Source: UBA1876 sp964515395 (lineage in GTDB: Bacteria; Synergistota; Synergistia; Synergistales; Thermovirgaceae). Taken from it: DNA of 16,664 nucleotides. The DNA is taken from the NCBI GenBank assembly GCA_964515395.1, contig CAZERC010000030.1, positions 1 through 16,664 on the forward strand, written 5' to 3'. The position numbers and the translations under genes are program-made. The notes below the pieces were generated by a model. The model was given only the letters and a program-made list of their open reading frames with translations. It had not been told where the DNA came from and did not search any database. Below, in pieces: positions 8,799 to 15,430 of the stretch. How positions within the stretch are numbered: the first letter of the stretch is position 1; each line of letters starts with the position of its first letter.

Positions 8799-10481
8799 AT
8801 GTTCCAAAGGCAGAGAAAGTCGTTGGCTGTAGTAGTTGTCGTTGCGGTACTTCTTGCGCTCACGACGGCGGTGTATGCTTCGGAAAAACCCCTGGTACTC
8901 ACCGGCAATGACCTGACCATCGAGGACATAGCGAGTGTCGCGGCAGAGGGGAGAAAAGTCTCCATTTCCAAAGAAGCCATGCAAAATGTCTCGCGCAGCT
9001 ACGACACCGTGACAAGGGCAGCGGTGGAGGGAATCCCCGTTTATGGTCTCACCGTGGGCGTGGGCTGGAACAAGGACCGTCCCGTTTTCAAGACCGTGGA
9101 GGGCAAAAAAGTCCTGTCGGAAGAACTCCTCGACATGTCCAGGAAATTCAACATCATTTCCCTGAGGGCACACTGCGCGGGAGTAGGACCCTACCTGCCG
9201 GTCGAAGTCGTCAGGGCAGGGATGCTGGTACGGCTGAACCAGTTTCTGACGGGCATTCCGGGCGTGCAGCCCTACGTAGTGGAAATATACGAGAAATACC
9301 TCAACGAGGGCATCACTCCGCTGGTTCCGTCTAAAGGCACAGTAGGTCAGGCCGATATAACCCTTTCCTCTCACATCGGTCTGGCGATGGTCGGCGAGTG
9401 GGACGTAATCTACAAAGGTGAGACGCTCCCTGCGAGCGAAGTCATGGAAAAACTCGGAATAGAGCCCCTGGTTCCCGTGGGGAAGGACTTCCTTTCCATC
9501 CTTAGCACCAACGCCCTTGCCCTTGGCCAGGCGGCCCTGGCAATCTCGGACATAAATCATTATCTCGCCGTGTCCTACCCGGTATTCGGGCTTTTCCTCG
9601 AAGGATACAACGGCAACGTCGCTCCCTTCATGAAGGAAGTCGCCGAAATGAGGCCTTTTGAAGGATATGTGAAAGCGGCGGAGAAACTCCGCAAGACCCT
9701 GGAAGGTTCATACCTCTACAAGCCCAGCGAAACGAGAGCACTGCAGGATCCTCTTTCCATCCGTTCCATGGCCTATACCCTCGGTAACGTCGAGGTAACC
9801 CTGAAGCGGGCCAAAGACGCCGTTACCCTGGCGGCCAACCACACCGACGACAACCCAGCCGTCGTCTGGAACGTCAAAAAGGAAAAAGATAGAGATCCCC
9901 AGACCGCCCGTTATTTCATAGGCGACGAGGGCGCTATTTTCCCGACCTCCAACTTCGAGATCCTTCCCGTTTTGAGGGAGCTGGACAGTCTCAACGTGGC
10001 CCTTGCCCAAATGTCCAACCGTCTTGTCATGCAGACCATTCGACTGGAGGACCCAAAATTCACCAACCTCTCGAGGTTCCTTTCGGGTCCGGATAACCCC
10101 GGCCATGCCTTTGGAGCCATCCAGAAGCCCCTCGTAGCAATGGATATCGAAAACAGGATGCTGGCAACGCCGACCCAGCTGGGAGCCACGGCCCTGGCGG
10201 GCAACATCGAAGACACCGCCGGTTGCACCCTGGTGTCGGTGCGCTCGCTGGAGCAGATAACGGAAAACCTCTACGACATTTCGTCGCTCCAGCTCTTGCA
10301 TTCCGCCCAGGCCCTGGACCTGAGGAAAGCCCGGATGAAAGACGGTCTTTTCATGTCCGGAGCCACCAAAAAACTCTACGATGCTTACAGGAAAGTCGTC
10401 CCCTTTGTGGATCAGGACCGGCCTTACACCAAAGACATCCTCGAAGGTGCGAAGCTTCTTAAATCCTACGAAATCCAGTAA
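8799..10481 (+). CDS. Secreted HAL/PAL-superfamily lyase homologue lacking the MIO triad
   Basis: A 560-residue protein with a signal peptide (RQRK, hydrophobic core, likely cleavage after VYA27), so exported. The rest aligns by eye with histidine/aromatic ammonia-lyases. YGLTVGVG (82-89) matches the catalytic-Tyr loop YGxNTGFG, AHCAGVG (124-130) matches SHAAGVG, LQDPLSIR (315-322) matches VQDPYSLR, DNP (351-353) and SNF (384-386) are conserved, and IED (470-472) matches the QED Glu. The cofactor loop differs: where the family has VGASGDLAPLAH, this has VGQADITLSSH (182-192), one residue shorter and without Ala-Ser-Gly. The usual LLNGTQ Asn is also changed (ILSTNA, Ser236). It therefore should not form MIO and is probably not a classical ammonia-lyase. 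GGGGAGG with good spacing supports ATG 8799. Known MIO-less relatives include ergothionase; the substrate here is unknown, and hutH would be a misleading name. Confidence 0.88.
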   Translation: MFQRQRKSLAVVVVVAVLLALTTAVYASEKPLVLTGNDLTIEDIASVAAEGRKVSISKEAMQNVSRSYDTVTRAAVEGIPVYGLTVGVGWNKDRPVFKTVEGKKVLSEELLDMSRKFNIISLRAHCAGVGPYLPVEVVRAGMLVRLNQFLTGIPGVQPYVVEIYEKYLNEGITPLVPSKGTVGQADITLSSHIGLAMVGEWDVIYKGETLPASEVMEKLGIEPLVPVGKDFLSILSTNALALGQAALAISDINHYLAVSYPVFGLFLEGYNGNVAPFMKEVAEMRPFEGYVKAAEKLRKTLEGSYLYKPSETRALQDPLSIRSMAYTLGNVEVTLKRAKDAVTLAANHTDDNPAVVWNVKKEKDRDPQTARYFIGDEGAIFPTSNFEILPVLRELDSLNVALAQMSNRLVMQTIRLEDPKFTNLSRFLSGPDNPGHAFGAIQKPLVAMDIENRMLATPTQLGATALAGNIEDTAGCTLVSVRSLEQITENLYDISSLQLLHSAQALDLRKARMKDGLFMSGATKKLYDAYRKVVPFVDQDRPYTKDILEGAKLLKSYEIQ

Positions 10482-10491
10482 TCTCTCTCTA

Positions 10492-10540
10492 CGGGGTCAG
10501 ACCCTGACGTTACTGACGTCAACGTCAGGGTCTGACCCCG
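10492..10540. repeat. Perfect 20-bp inverted repeat (BIME-like hairpin)
   Basis: CGGGGTCAGACCCTGACGTT (10492-10511) is followed by a 9-base spacer and its exact reverse complement at 10521-10540. It starts 10 bases after the lyase stop codon and ends 15 bases before the convergent M42 peptidase stop. Two head-to-head REP units make this a BIME. It could also stop transcription from either side, although no T-run follows. The left arm plus spacer also pairs with 8651-8677. Confidence 0.85.
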
Positions 10541-10555
10541 CTTTCCGCTCTCTGG

Positions 10556-11647
10556 TTACAAAAACGAAATTTCCTCCGAACCGTTCGATTCGACGAGGCT
10601 TTTCAAAAGCTTCAAAAGTCCGGCGGCATCGTTGAGATTCACGAGCTCCACCGGCGAATGGGAATAACGTCGGGGAGTGGTGAGCAACCCCGTCGGAACA
10701 CCCGTTCCCGACATGGAAACATGTGTGGCGTCCGTGGTATAGAACTCGCTGCTCAATGTCACGTACTGGACATTTACGCCGGTTTTTTCGGAATGCTTTT
10801 CGATGAATTCCCGGATTTTCGGATGCACCACGTTACCCATAAAGGCCCCCGAAATACCGTCTATGAGCGGACAAACGGGGCCTTTCCCCAGTTTCACCGG
10901 GAGTTCAGACTCGGTGTTGATGTCCGGGGTATCCCCGCATGGTATCGTGTCCAGCACTATCGCCCAGTCCGGCTTGATGCGGTTTCCGGCCATCGTGGCG
11001 CCCCTGAGCCCGATCTCTTCCTGGACGCAGACCACGCCAAAAAGGGTTCCGGCAAAATCTTCTTTCGACAACTGCTCAAACAGTTCCAGGAGAATGGCGC
11101 AACTTATCCGGTTATCCACCGATTTCGTCGAGACAAGATCGGGATTGTACATTTCCATGAAGTCGCTCTGGAAGGTTATCCGGTCTCCCACCCGGATACC
11201 CATGGCTTCGGCTTCGTCCCGTGTGAAAGCTCCCACGTCTATATAACTGTCCCTGATGGACCTTACCCTGGTCTTTTCTTCTTCTTTCTGCAGGTGTCCC
11301 GCCTTGACCCCGATCACTCCGGGAATCCTGCCTCCGATCAAGACCTTCCTTCCGGGGAGCAGGATGTCGCTCACGCCTCCGACCCTGTCGAAACTGATGA
11401 ATCCATCTTCGTGGATACTTTTGACGACCATGCCTATTTCGTCGGAATGGGCCGAAACCATGAGTACGGGGCCTTCACCGGTCCCTGCCTTTTTTGCGTA
11501 AAGGTTTCCCCAGCTGTCTATTTCCACCGAGTCGGCATGAGATGAAAAGGCTTCTTTCAGGTAGGAGACGACCTCCTGTTCGGCTCCGGATACCCCGGAG
11601 CGGGAAGTCAGTTCCTTGAGTCGTTTTTTCAACCTTTCATTCGTCAC
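10556..11647 (-). CDS. M42 family metallopeptidase (glutamyl aminopeptidase / FrvX-like)
   Basis: A cytoplasmic aminopeptidase of 363 residues, the normal length for family M42, which forms large tetrahedral dodecamers that trim peptides. The di-metal site is complete: H67 and D69 in SAHSDEIG, bridging D178 in KSVDNR, catalytic E210/E211 in VQEEIGLRGA, D233 in VLDT, and H330 in TTPRRYSHSP. GTG 11647 has GGAGGGG about 9 bases upstream. It is convergent with the lyase gene and separated from it by the BIME hairpin. Fermentation of peptides fits its presence. Specificity (acidic, leucyl or other) cannot be told from the sequence. Confidence 0.93.
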   Translation of the reverse strand: MTNERLKKRLKELTSRSGVSGAEQEVVSYLKEAFSSHADSVEIDSWGNLYAKKAGTGEGPVLMVSAHSDEIGMVVKSIHEDGFISFDRVGGVSDILLPGRKVLIGGRIPGVIGVKAGHLQKEEEKTRVRSIRDSYIDVGAFTRDEAEAMGIRVGDRITFQSDFMEMYNPDLVSTKSVDNRISCAILLELFEQLSKEDFAGTLFGVVCVQEEIGLRGATMAGNRIKPDWAIVLDTIPCGDTPDINTESELPVKLGKGPVCPLIDGISGAFMGNVVHPKIREFIEKHSEKTGVNVQYVTLSSEFYTTDATHVSMSGTGVPTGLLTTPRRYSHSPVELVNLNDAAGLLKLLKSLVESNGSEEISFL

Positions 11648-11687
11648 CTTTTGTTCCCCCTCCTTTACAATTGCGGTTTGTAAGATC

Positions 11688-11721
11688 AGGATATTCTATC
11701 CTCGAGAGCTGCTTCTGACCA
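11688..11721 (-). promoter_or_regulatory. Putative promoter of M42 gene with palindrome over the -10
   Basis: On the minus strand TGGTCA (11721-11716) and TAGAAT (11698-11693) are separated by 17 bases, close to the sigma-70 consensus. The palindrome AGGATA-TTC-TATCCT (11688-11702) covers the -10, so a repressor site is possible. The call rests on consensus resemblance only. Confidence 0.4.
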
Positions 11722-11944
11722 CACTCATTTGCGGATCTGTCGTGAAGTTCCCAGAGCCTACGGGGCCGGGATTGCCCTTCGGAATCAATCTTTCAAATAT
11801 GTAGGTCTGGCACTGTTTGATGTGTTTGATGTGCGAAATACCGCGTTGACAGACCCCCAGGAGCCACCTCTCCGTCTGCCTTTATTTTATAGCTTTCCAG
11901 TCGAGGCTGAATTGGACTTGTTGCAAGAGTTTTTTCTTGTCCGG
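11722..11944. other. Intergenic stretch without recognisable gene
   Basis: Together with the promoter segment this makes about 300 bases between the M42 gene and the ATPase gene. Short open frames exist on both strands, but their translations resemble no known protein and lack ribosome sites. The only local pattern is a short direct repeat TGTTTGATG next to 11820. It may be the decayed remains of a gene. Confidence 0.4.
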
Positions 11945-13189
11945 TCATGCCAAAAGCCACTTCCACAAGGGGATGTACCGGATGGTTCCTTCCATCCCAT
12001 ACCATGAATGATGTTCCTCTCCTTCATGATTTTCCGTCAGAACAAGAAGATTATCGCAGCCCAGGTTTTCAGAGGCCTTGAGCAGGCTTCGTGTCTCGCG
12101 GGTTTTGGCTTTTGGATCTTCGGGATTCGCGCAGACCTGGATCAGGGAAGAGACCTTTGTCCCTTCCTTGACGACGAAATCAACTTCTTCCCGTTTCGGT
12201 CCCTGCCAGTAGAAGCATTCCAGATCCCCTTCCAGCTGTTGCTTCAGGAGAGCCACAGCGACGAGGTTTTCGTAGAGTCTTCCCGTCTTTCCGCTGAAAC
12301 GGAAGGAAGCGGAGGTCACGAGCCCGTTATCGATACAATAAATCTTCCTGTTGGATTTTGCCTGCTCCCGGACTTTGAAAGAAAAGCGCTTGAGAGAAAA
12401 GAACAAAAAGGCTTCCTCGAGATGTCTCAGGTACTTTTCGACGGTGTGGACACTGCGAAGCCGTGACGTGTCTTTTAACGTCCTCAGCGAATACAGTTGG
12501 GCGACATTGGAAGCCAGAAGAGACGCCATATCCTCAAGGCCCTGTGGAGCCCTGATGCGGTGCCGGAGAACAATATCCTTGTAAAGAATCGAGTGAAGCA
12601 GCGTGGTAAGGTATTGGCCTGCCGGAATGTCTTTCAGCACGACTTCGGGGTATCCGCCTGTTTCAGCGTAATTCCGCAGCGCTTCGACCTTTTCGTGGCT
12701 CGTGAGCTCGCGATCCAGGGATTTTAGATACTCACTGAATGAAAATGGCGTAATGTACATTGGGATGTGCCGTCCCGTCAGGTGAGTGGCAAGCTCGGAT
12801 GCCAGGAGGTGGGCATTACTGCCTGTGACGGTCAGGTTGTAACCTTGTCTCTGGAGCCTGTTGACCAGAAGCTCCCAGCGCGGAATGTTCTGGATCTCGT
12901 CAAAAAGCAGAAACCTGGTATTTCCATATACTGTTTCGATTGCAGCGACCAGGGCATCGTAATCCTCGAGATCCACAAGGCGTTCATCATCGAAATTGAC
13001 GTAACCAAAAGGTCCGAGACGGTTCATGGCATGGATTCCGAAGAATGATTTCCCTGCCCTGCGTGGACCCATGATGACCTTGACGAGGTCGGTATCCATG
13101 ATTCCTGCGGGGACCTCACGCTCGATATAGCGTTCCTTCAGCCGCTTGTCGATTTCACGGCGTTGCAAAACCAGGATGTCCTGAAGCAT
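11945..13189 (-). CDS. AAA_14 / DUF4143 ATP-binding protein
   Basis: A 414-residue ATPase of the AAA_14-DUF4143 type. From the chosen start, Walker A GPRRAGKS is at about 41-48, Walker B FLLFDEIQN at 93-101, sensor-like VTGSNAHLL at 121-129 and LTGRH with a likely Arg finger at 137-141. The C-terminal DUF4143 part contains YENLVAVALL and FYWQ...EVDFVV, resembling a nuclease-like fold. The family is common in bacteria and archaea, often as isolated accessory genes, and its function is not established. The frame is open from 13225, but ATG 13189 follows GGGAGGG and gives the standard MLQDILVLQRREID start. The gene stands alone, with a strong palindrome at its promoter. Confidence 0.88.
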   Translation of the reverse strand: MLQDILVLQRREIDKRLKERYIEREVPAGIMDTDLVKVIMGPRRAGKSFFGIHAMNRLGPFGYVNFDDERLVDLEDYDALVAAIETVYGNTRFLLFDEIQNIPRWELLVNRLQRQGYNLTVTGSNAHLLASELATHLTGRHIPMYITPFSFSEYLKSLDRELTSHEKVEALRNYAETGGYPEVVLKDIPAGQYLTTLLHSILYKDIVLRHRIRAPQGLEDMASLLASNVAQLYSLRTLKDTSRLRSVHTVEKYLRHLEEAFLFFSLKRFSFKVREQAKSNRKIYCIDNGLVTSASFRFSGKTGRLYENLVAVALLKQQLEGDLECFYWQGPKREEVDFVVKEGTKVSSLIQVCANPEDPKAKTRETRSLLKASENLGCDNLLVLTENHEGEEHHSWYGMEGTIRYIPLWKWLLA

Positions 13190-13216
13190 TGTGCCCTCCC
13201 ATGCAATTGTCAACTC

Positions 13217-13251
13217 ATAATGCACAAAACTGGCTACATTTGTGCATTATA
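13217..13251 (-). promoter_or_regulatory. Perfect 12-bp palindrome overlapping the ATPase gene promoter
   Basis: ATAATGCACAAA (13217-13228) and its exact reverse complement TTTGTGCATTAT (13239-13250) are separated by 10 bases. On the minus strand the upstream arm includes TATAAT (13251-13246), a consensus -10, with only a weak -35 (TGCCCA, 17 bases away). A regulator bound to the two half-sites would cover the promoter and early transcript, so this is a likely operator for the DUF4143 gene. Confidence 0.55.
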
Positions 13252-13295
13252 CTTCAAAAAATGTGTTTTGGGCACAACTGTCCGAAATTGTCTGT

Positions 13296-13322
13296 GGGGT
13301 CAGACCCGCACATTTGACACAA
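13296..13322. repeat. Left end of RAYT element: REP palindrome plus 13-bp inverted repeat
   Basis: GGGTCAGACCC (13297-13307) is the same palindrome found around the lyase. Next to it, ACATTTGACACAA (13310-13322) is the exact reverse complement of 14371-14383 beyond the other end of the transposase gene. The last codons and the TGA of the transposase lie inside this segment. Confidence 0.7.
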
Positions 13323-14253
13323 TGAAGTTTTTCCGCCGGATCTCTTCGATTTTCTTTTTCAAGTGTTCGTCCTTTTCCATAAGATTCCGAAAGCGCTTGC
13401 TTGCACGCGCTACACCCGAATCAGTAAGATCGAAAAGCGCACCGATTTCCTTCAGTTTTGCCGAAGTATACTGATGGGCCAGAAAGATGGCCGCAGAACG
13501 GGCCAGCCTCTTGTCATAGGGGAATTCTTCTATCGCGATTTCGCGAATTTTTTCGGGATCCGGTTTCCCCTCCAGTTGCCGGTTGTTCGGAAGCTCTCGG
13601 TTCGCTTCGAAAGCTGCCGCGTGTTCCGTCTTGATCCAGTTGATGAACTCTTCGCTGCCAAGCACCGTCGAGGTGGGGCAATCTGCAAGAGGTGTCTCGT
13701 GGGTCCGCCCGAGCACCTCATGTACGTATTTGGTGTATTCCGCCCTTGCCGCCTGTGAATTCCCACCGAAATAGCCCAAAACGAAATCAGTGATCAGCCA
13801 GGGGGGCTCCGTTCCTTCCCGGTAGAATCGGAAACTTGACCATCGATACTCCTCCGGAAGCTCCGTTATCCCCGCTCTCACAGGATTCAGATGAATGTAG
13901 CGCGACAGCTCGGCTGCATACGCATCGGCTTCGACGAGCATGGCCTTGTAGCGGCCCTGAAGAAGATGGCCGGTGCGGTCGTGCTTCTTGTTGAAGTAGA
14001 TTGTGTAAGAGCTGTTGATGTGCTGCATTATCCGTGAAATGTTCCCCTCGGGAGTCTCCAGCATCAGGTGATAATGATTGTCCATCAGGCAAAACGCGTG
14101 GATCACCGCTTGGTGTTTTTGCGTTGCCGATTCAAGATAAGAAAGAAATTTCCTTCGGTCGGAATCGTTTTTGAAGATATTCTTCTTTTCGTTTCCCCTG
14201 GATGTGACGTGGTACAAAGCTCCGGGGAACTCGATGCGCAAAGGCCTTGCCAC
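13300..14253 (-). CDS. REP-associated tyrosine transposase (RAYT, Y1_Tnp)
   Basis: A 317-residue HUH/Y1 single-strand transposase. The start MARPLRIEFPGALYHVTSRG is the classic opening of this family. The metal-binding HUH motif is H60-Y61-H62 in LMDNHYHLMLETPEGN. SRYIHLNPVRAGI (about 118-129) holds the likely catalytic Tyr119. The C-terminal third (about 230-300) looks like a helix-turn-helix of DnaA-C type and probably recognises DNA. RAYTs act on REP/BIME palindromes in their host genome, and such palindromes occur on both sides of this gene. GTG 14253 has GGGAGGG six bases upstream. The last residues IVSNVRV and the stop are encoded by the terminal repeat itself. All key residues are present, so it may be functional. 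Confidence 0.92.
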   Translation of the reverse strand: MARPLRIEFPGALYHVTSRGNEKKNIFKNDSDRRKFLSYLESATQKHQAVIHAFCLMDNHYHLMLETPEGNISRIMQHINSSYTIYFNKKHDRTGHLLQGRYKAMLVEADAYAAELSRYIHLNPVRAGITELPEEYRWSSFRFYREGTEPPWLITDFVLGYFGGNSQAARAEYTKYVHEVLGRTHETPLADCPTSTVLGSEEFINWIKTEHAAAFEANRELPNNRQLEGKPDPEKIREIAIEEFPYDKRLARSAAIFLAHQYTSAKLKEIGALFDLTDSGVARASKRFRNLMEKDEHLKKKIEEIRRKNFIVSNVRV

Positions 14254-14370
14254 ACTGATCCCTCCCGTCTTTTATAAACCGGGAATAGTATTTTCAAGCT
14301 ACCGCAGTTTGTCAAGATGGAGGAAACCCGAAATCGGAACGGGCGACCAAACGTCCGGCTCTCCCGTCAG

Positions 14371-14396
14371 TTGTGTCAAATGTCAAGTTTGACCCT
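14371..14396. repeat. Right end of RAYT element: 13-bp inverted repeat plus degraded palindrome
   Basis: TTGTGTCAAATGT (14371-14383) is the exact inverse of 13310-13322, followed by a degraded TTTGACCC where the left end has GGTCTGACCC. The pair encloses the transposase gene in about 1.1 kb and suggests the limits of an element. Confidence 0.6.
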
Positions 14397-14518
14397 GTCT
14401 GCGTCCAGTTAGCTGCAATCGAATGCCGGACGCCGGATTGTACATATTTTCAATTAAAATGACAACTTGTACAGGTGTGTGTACATTATTCTCGTGAGTT
14501 TTCGATATATTATTCGAA

Positions 14519-14554
14519 GGGCTGGAAGGGCTGGAAGGGCCGGAAGGGCTGAAA
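14519..14554. repeat. 9-bp tandem repeat GGGCTGGAA (four units)
   Basis: GGGCTGGAA, GGGCTGGAA, GGGCCGGAA and GGGCTGAAA follow each other without spacing. This is a small minisatellite, likely made by replication slippage, in a non-coding stretch. Confidence 0.8.
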
Positions 14555-14585
14555 GTTTTCTACGAGAACTGGCAAATGCGCGAAC

Positions 14586-14603
14586 CGTCAGGGTCTGACC
14601 CCC
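14586..14603 (+). repeat. Solo REP-like unit
   Basis: CGTCAGGGTCTGACCCC repeats the sequence seen at 8661-8677 and 10524-10540. It lies about 190 bases outside the right end of the RAYT element and 23 bases beyond the 3' end of the ADP-ribosylglycohydrolase gene, a usual place for REP sequences. Confidence 0.75.
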
Positions 14604-14625
14604 GACGTTTACCAGCGCCGGCCAC

Positions 14626-15423
14626 TCACCCCTCTGGGACTTCGGTCGGGCAGGGATAGATCTTGCAGAAGCGCCTCGCCACCGACAGCAAAGATGGATG
14701 AAGGAAGGTGAGGGTTTCCTTCAAGATCGGTTCGGGGACGCCACCGTAAAAGGCTTCGGCTATAGCGCCGGCGATGCAGGCCTGGGTGTCCGCATCGCCT
14801 CCCAGCGATACGGCAAGCCTTATGGCGCTTTCAAAGTCTCGAGAGTCTAAAAAGGCGATGATCGCCTCAGGGACGCTCCCCTGGCAGGTGGAGTCGAAGG
14901 AATATGCGGGGCGGATCTCGTTGGTCGTGTGGTTCAAGTCGTAGCCAAAGGTTTGCTCCACGAAGTCTTTTATCTCGCCCCTGGAGCAACCATTCCTGGC
15001 CAAAAACACACATGCCGCCACGGCTTTGGCGCCCTTGATCCCTTCAGCGTGGTTGTGGGTCGGAATGGCCGTGCCTTCGGCCCCGACCAACACTTCGTCC
15101 AGGGAGCAGAAAGCGTAGGCCACGGGCGATACTCTCATGGCCGAACCGTTTCCGAAGCTGTTATAGGGCTTCGGGTCCGGCGATGTAAGCCAGCGCTTAA
15201 AAAGGTATCCGTAACCAGCGTGGGGAAAGGCGCGCCCCCACTCCCTATAGGAAGTGGCATAATCGACCTTTCTGAGGATGGCGTCGGCAACCGCCACGGT
15301 CATCACGGTGTCGTCCGTAAAGCGCGTGCGCGGACCGCAGAGGGGAAAGTCGAGGGTTTTCGTCCTGAAGCGCCTTCCTTCGTAGGCAGAACCGGCTATA
15401 TCGCCCGTTATGGCTCCAAGCAT
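14626..15423 (-). CDS. ADP-ribosylglycohydrolase family protein
   Basis: A 265-residue all-helical hydrolase of the ARH/DraG family, which cleaves ADP-ribose bonds using two metal ions. The metal ligands are visible: FTDDT (35-39) near the N-terminus and GGDADT (208-213) near the C-terminus. The opening MLGAITGDIAGSAYEG and the middle GNGSAMRVSPV (91-101) with THNHAEGIKGA are family hallmarks. The target could be a protein, a nucleotide derivative or an unrelated glycosidic substrate. It starts 7 bases after the stop of the glycosyltransferase gene, with AAAGGGCG before the ATG, so the two form an operon. Confidence 0.92.
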   Translation of the reverse strand: MLGAITGDIAGSAYEGRRFRTKTLDFPLCGPRTRFTDDTVMTVAVADAILRKVDYATSYREWGRAFPHAGYGYLFKRWLTSPDPKPYNSFGNGSAMRVSPVAYAFCSLDEVLVGAEGTAIPTHNHAEGIKGAKAVAACVFLARNGCSRGEIKDFVEQTFGYDLNHTTNEIRPAYSFDSTCQGSVPEAIIAFLDSRDFESAIRLAVSLGGDADTQACIAGAIAEAFYGGVPEPILKETLTFLHPSLLSVARRFCKIYPCPTEVPEG

Positions 15424-15430
15424 CGCCCTT

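Larger units (their letters stand above)
14397..14625. other. Gene-free region with three TGTACA hexamers and palindromes
   Basis: No gene is supportable between the RAYT element and the ADP-ribosylglycohydrolase gene. TGTACA occurs at 14439, 14468 and 14480, the last two forming TGTACA-GGTGTG-TGTACA. TTCGA-TATATTAT-TCGAA (14501-14518) is a further inverted repeat in AT-rich DNA. This looks like a promoter/operator region with no gene behind it, perhaps because the gene was lost. Confidence 0.45.

Noticed and set aside
8454..9560. Minus-strand frame of 368 residues through the gap
   Set aside because: It only exists because N bases are read as open codons; it is antisense to the lyase gene.
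8799..10481. Naming the lyase hutH (histidine ammonia-lyase)
   Set aside because: No MIO-forming triad, altered MIO-contact Asn, a signal peptide, and no other hut genes nearby.
10658..11545. 295-residue plus-strand frame
   Set aside because: Antisense to the M42 peptidase, whose metal ligands are all present; no domain is seen.
11729..12007. Small 92-residue gene on the plus strand
   Set aside because: No ribosome site and no recognisable similarity; it overlaps the end of the ATPase gene in antisense.
11945..13189. Toxin-antitoxin or defence system built on the DUF4143 ATPase
   Set aside because: The gene stands alone; no partner, nuclease or restriction gene is visible on either side.
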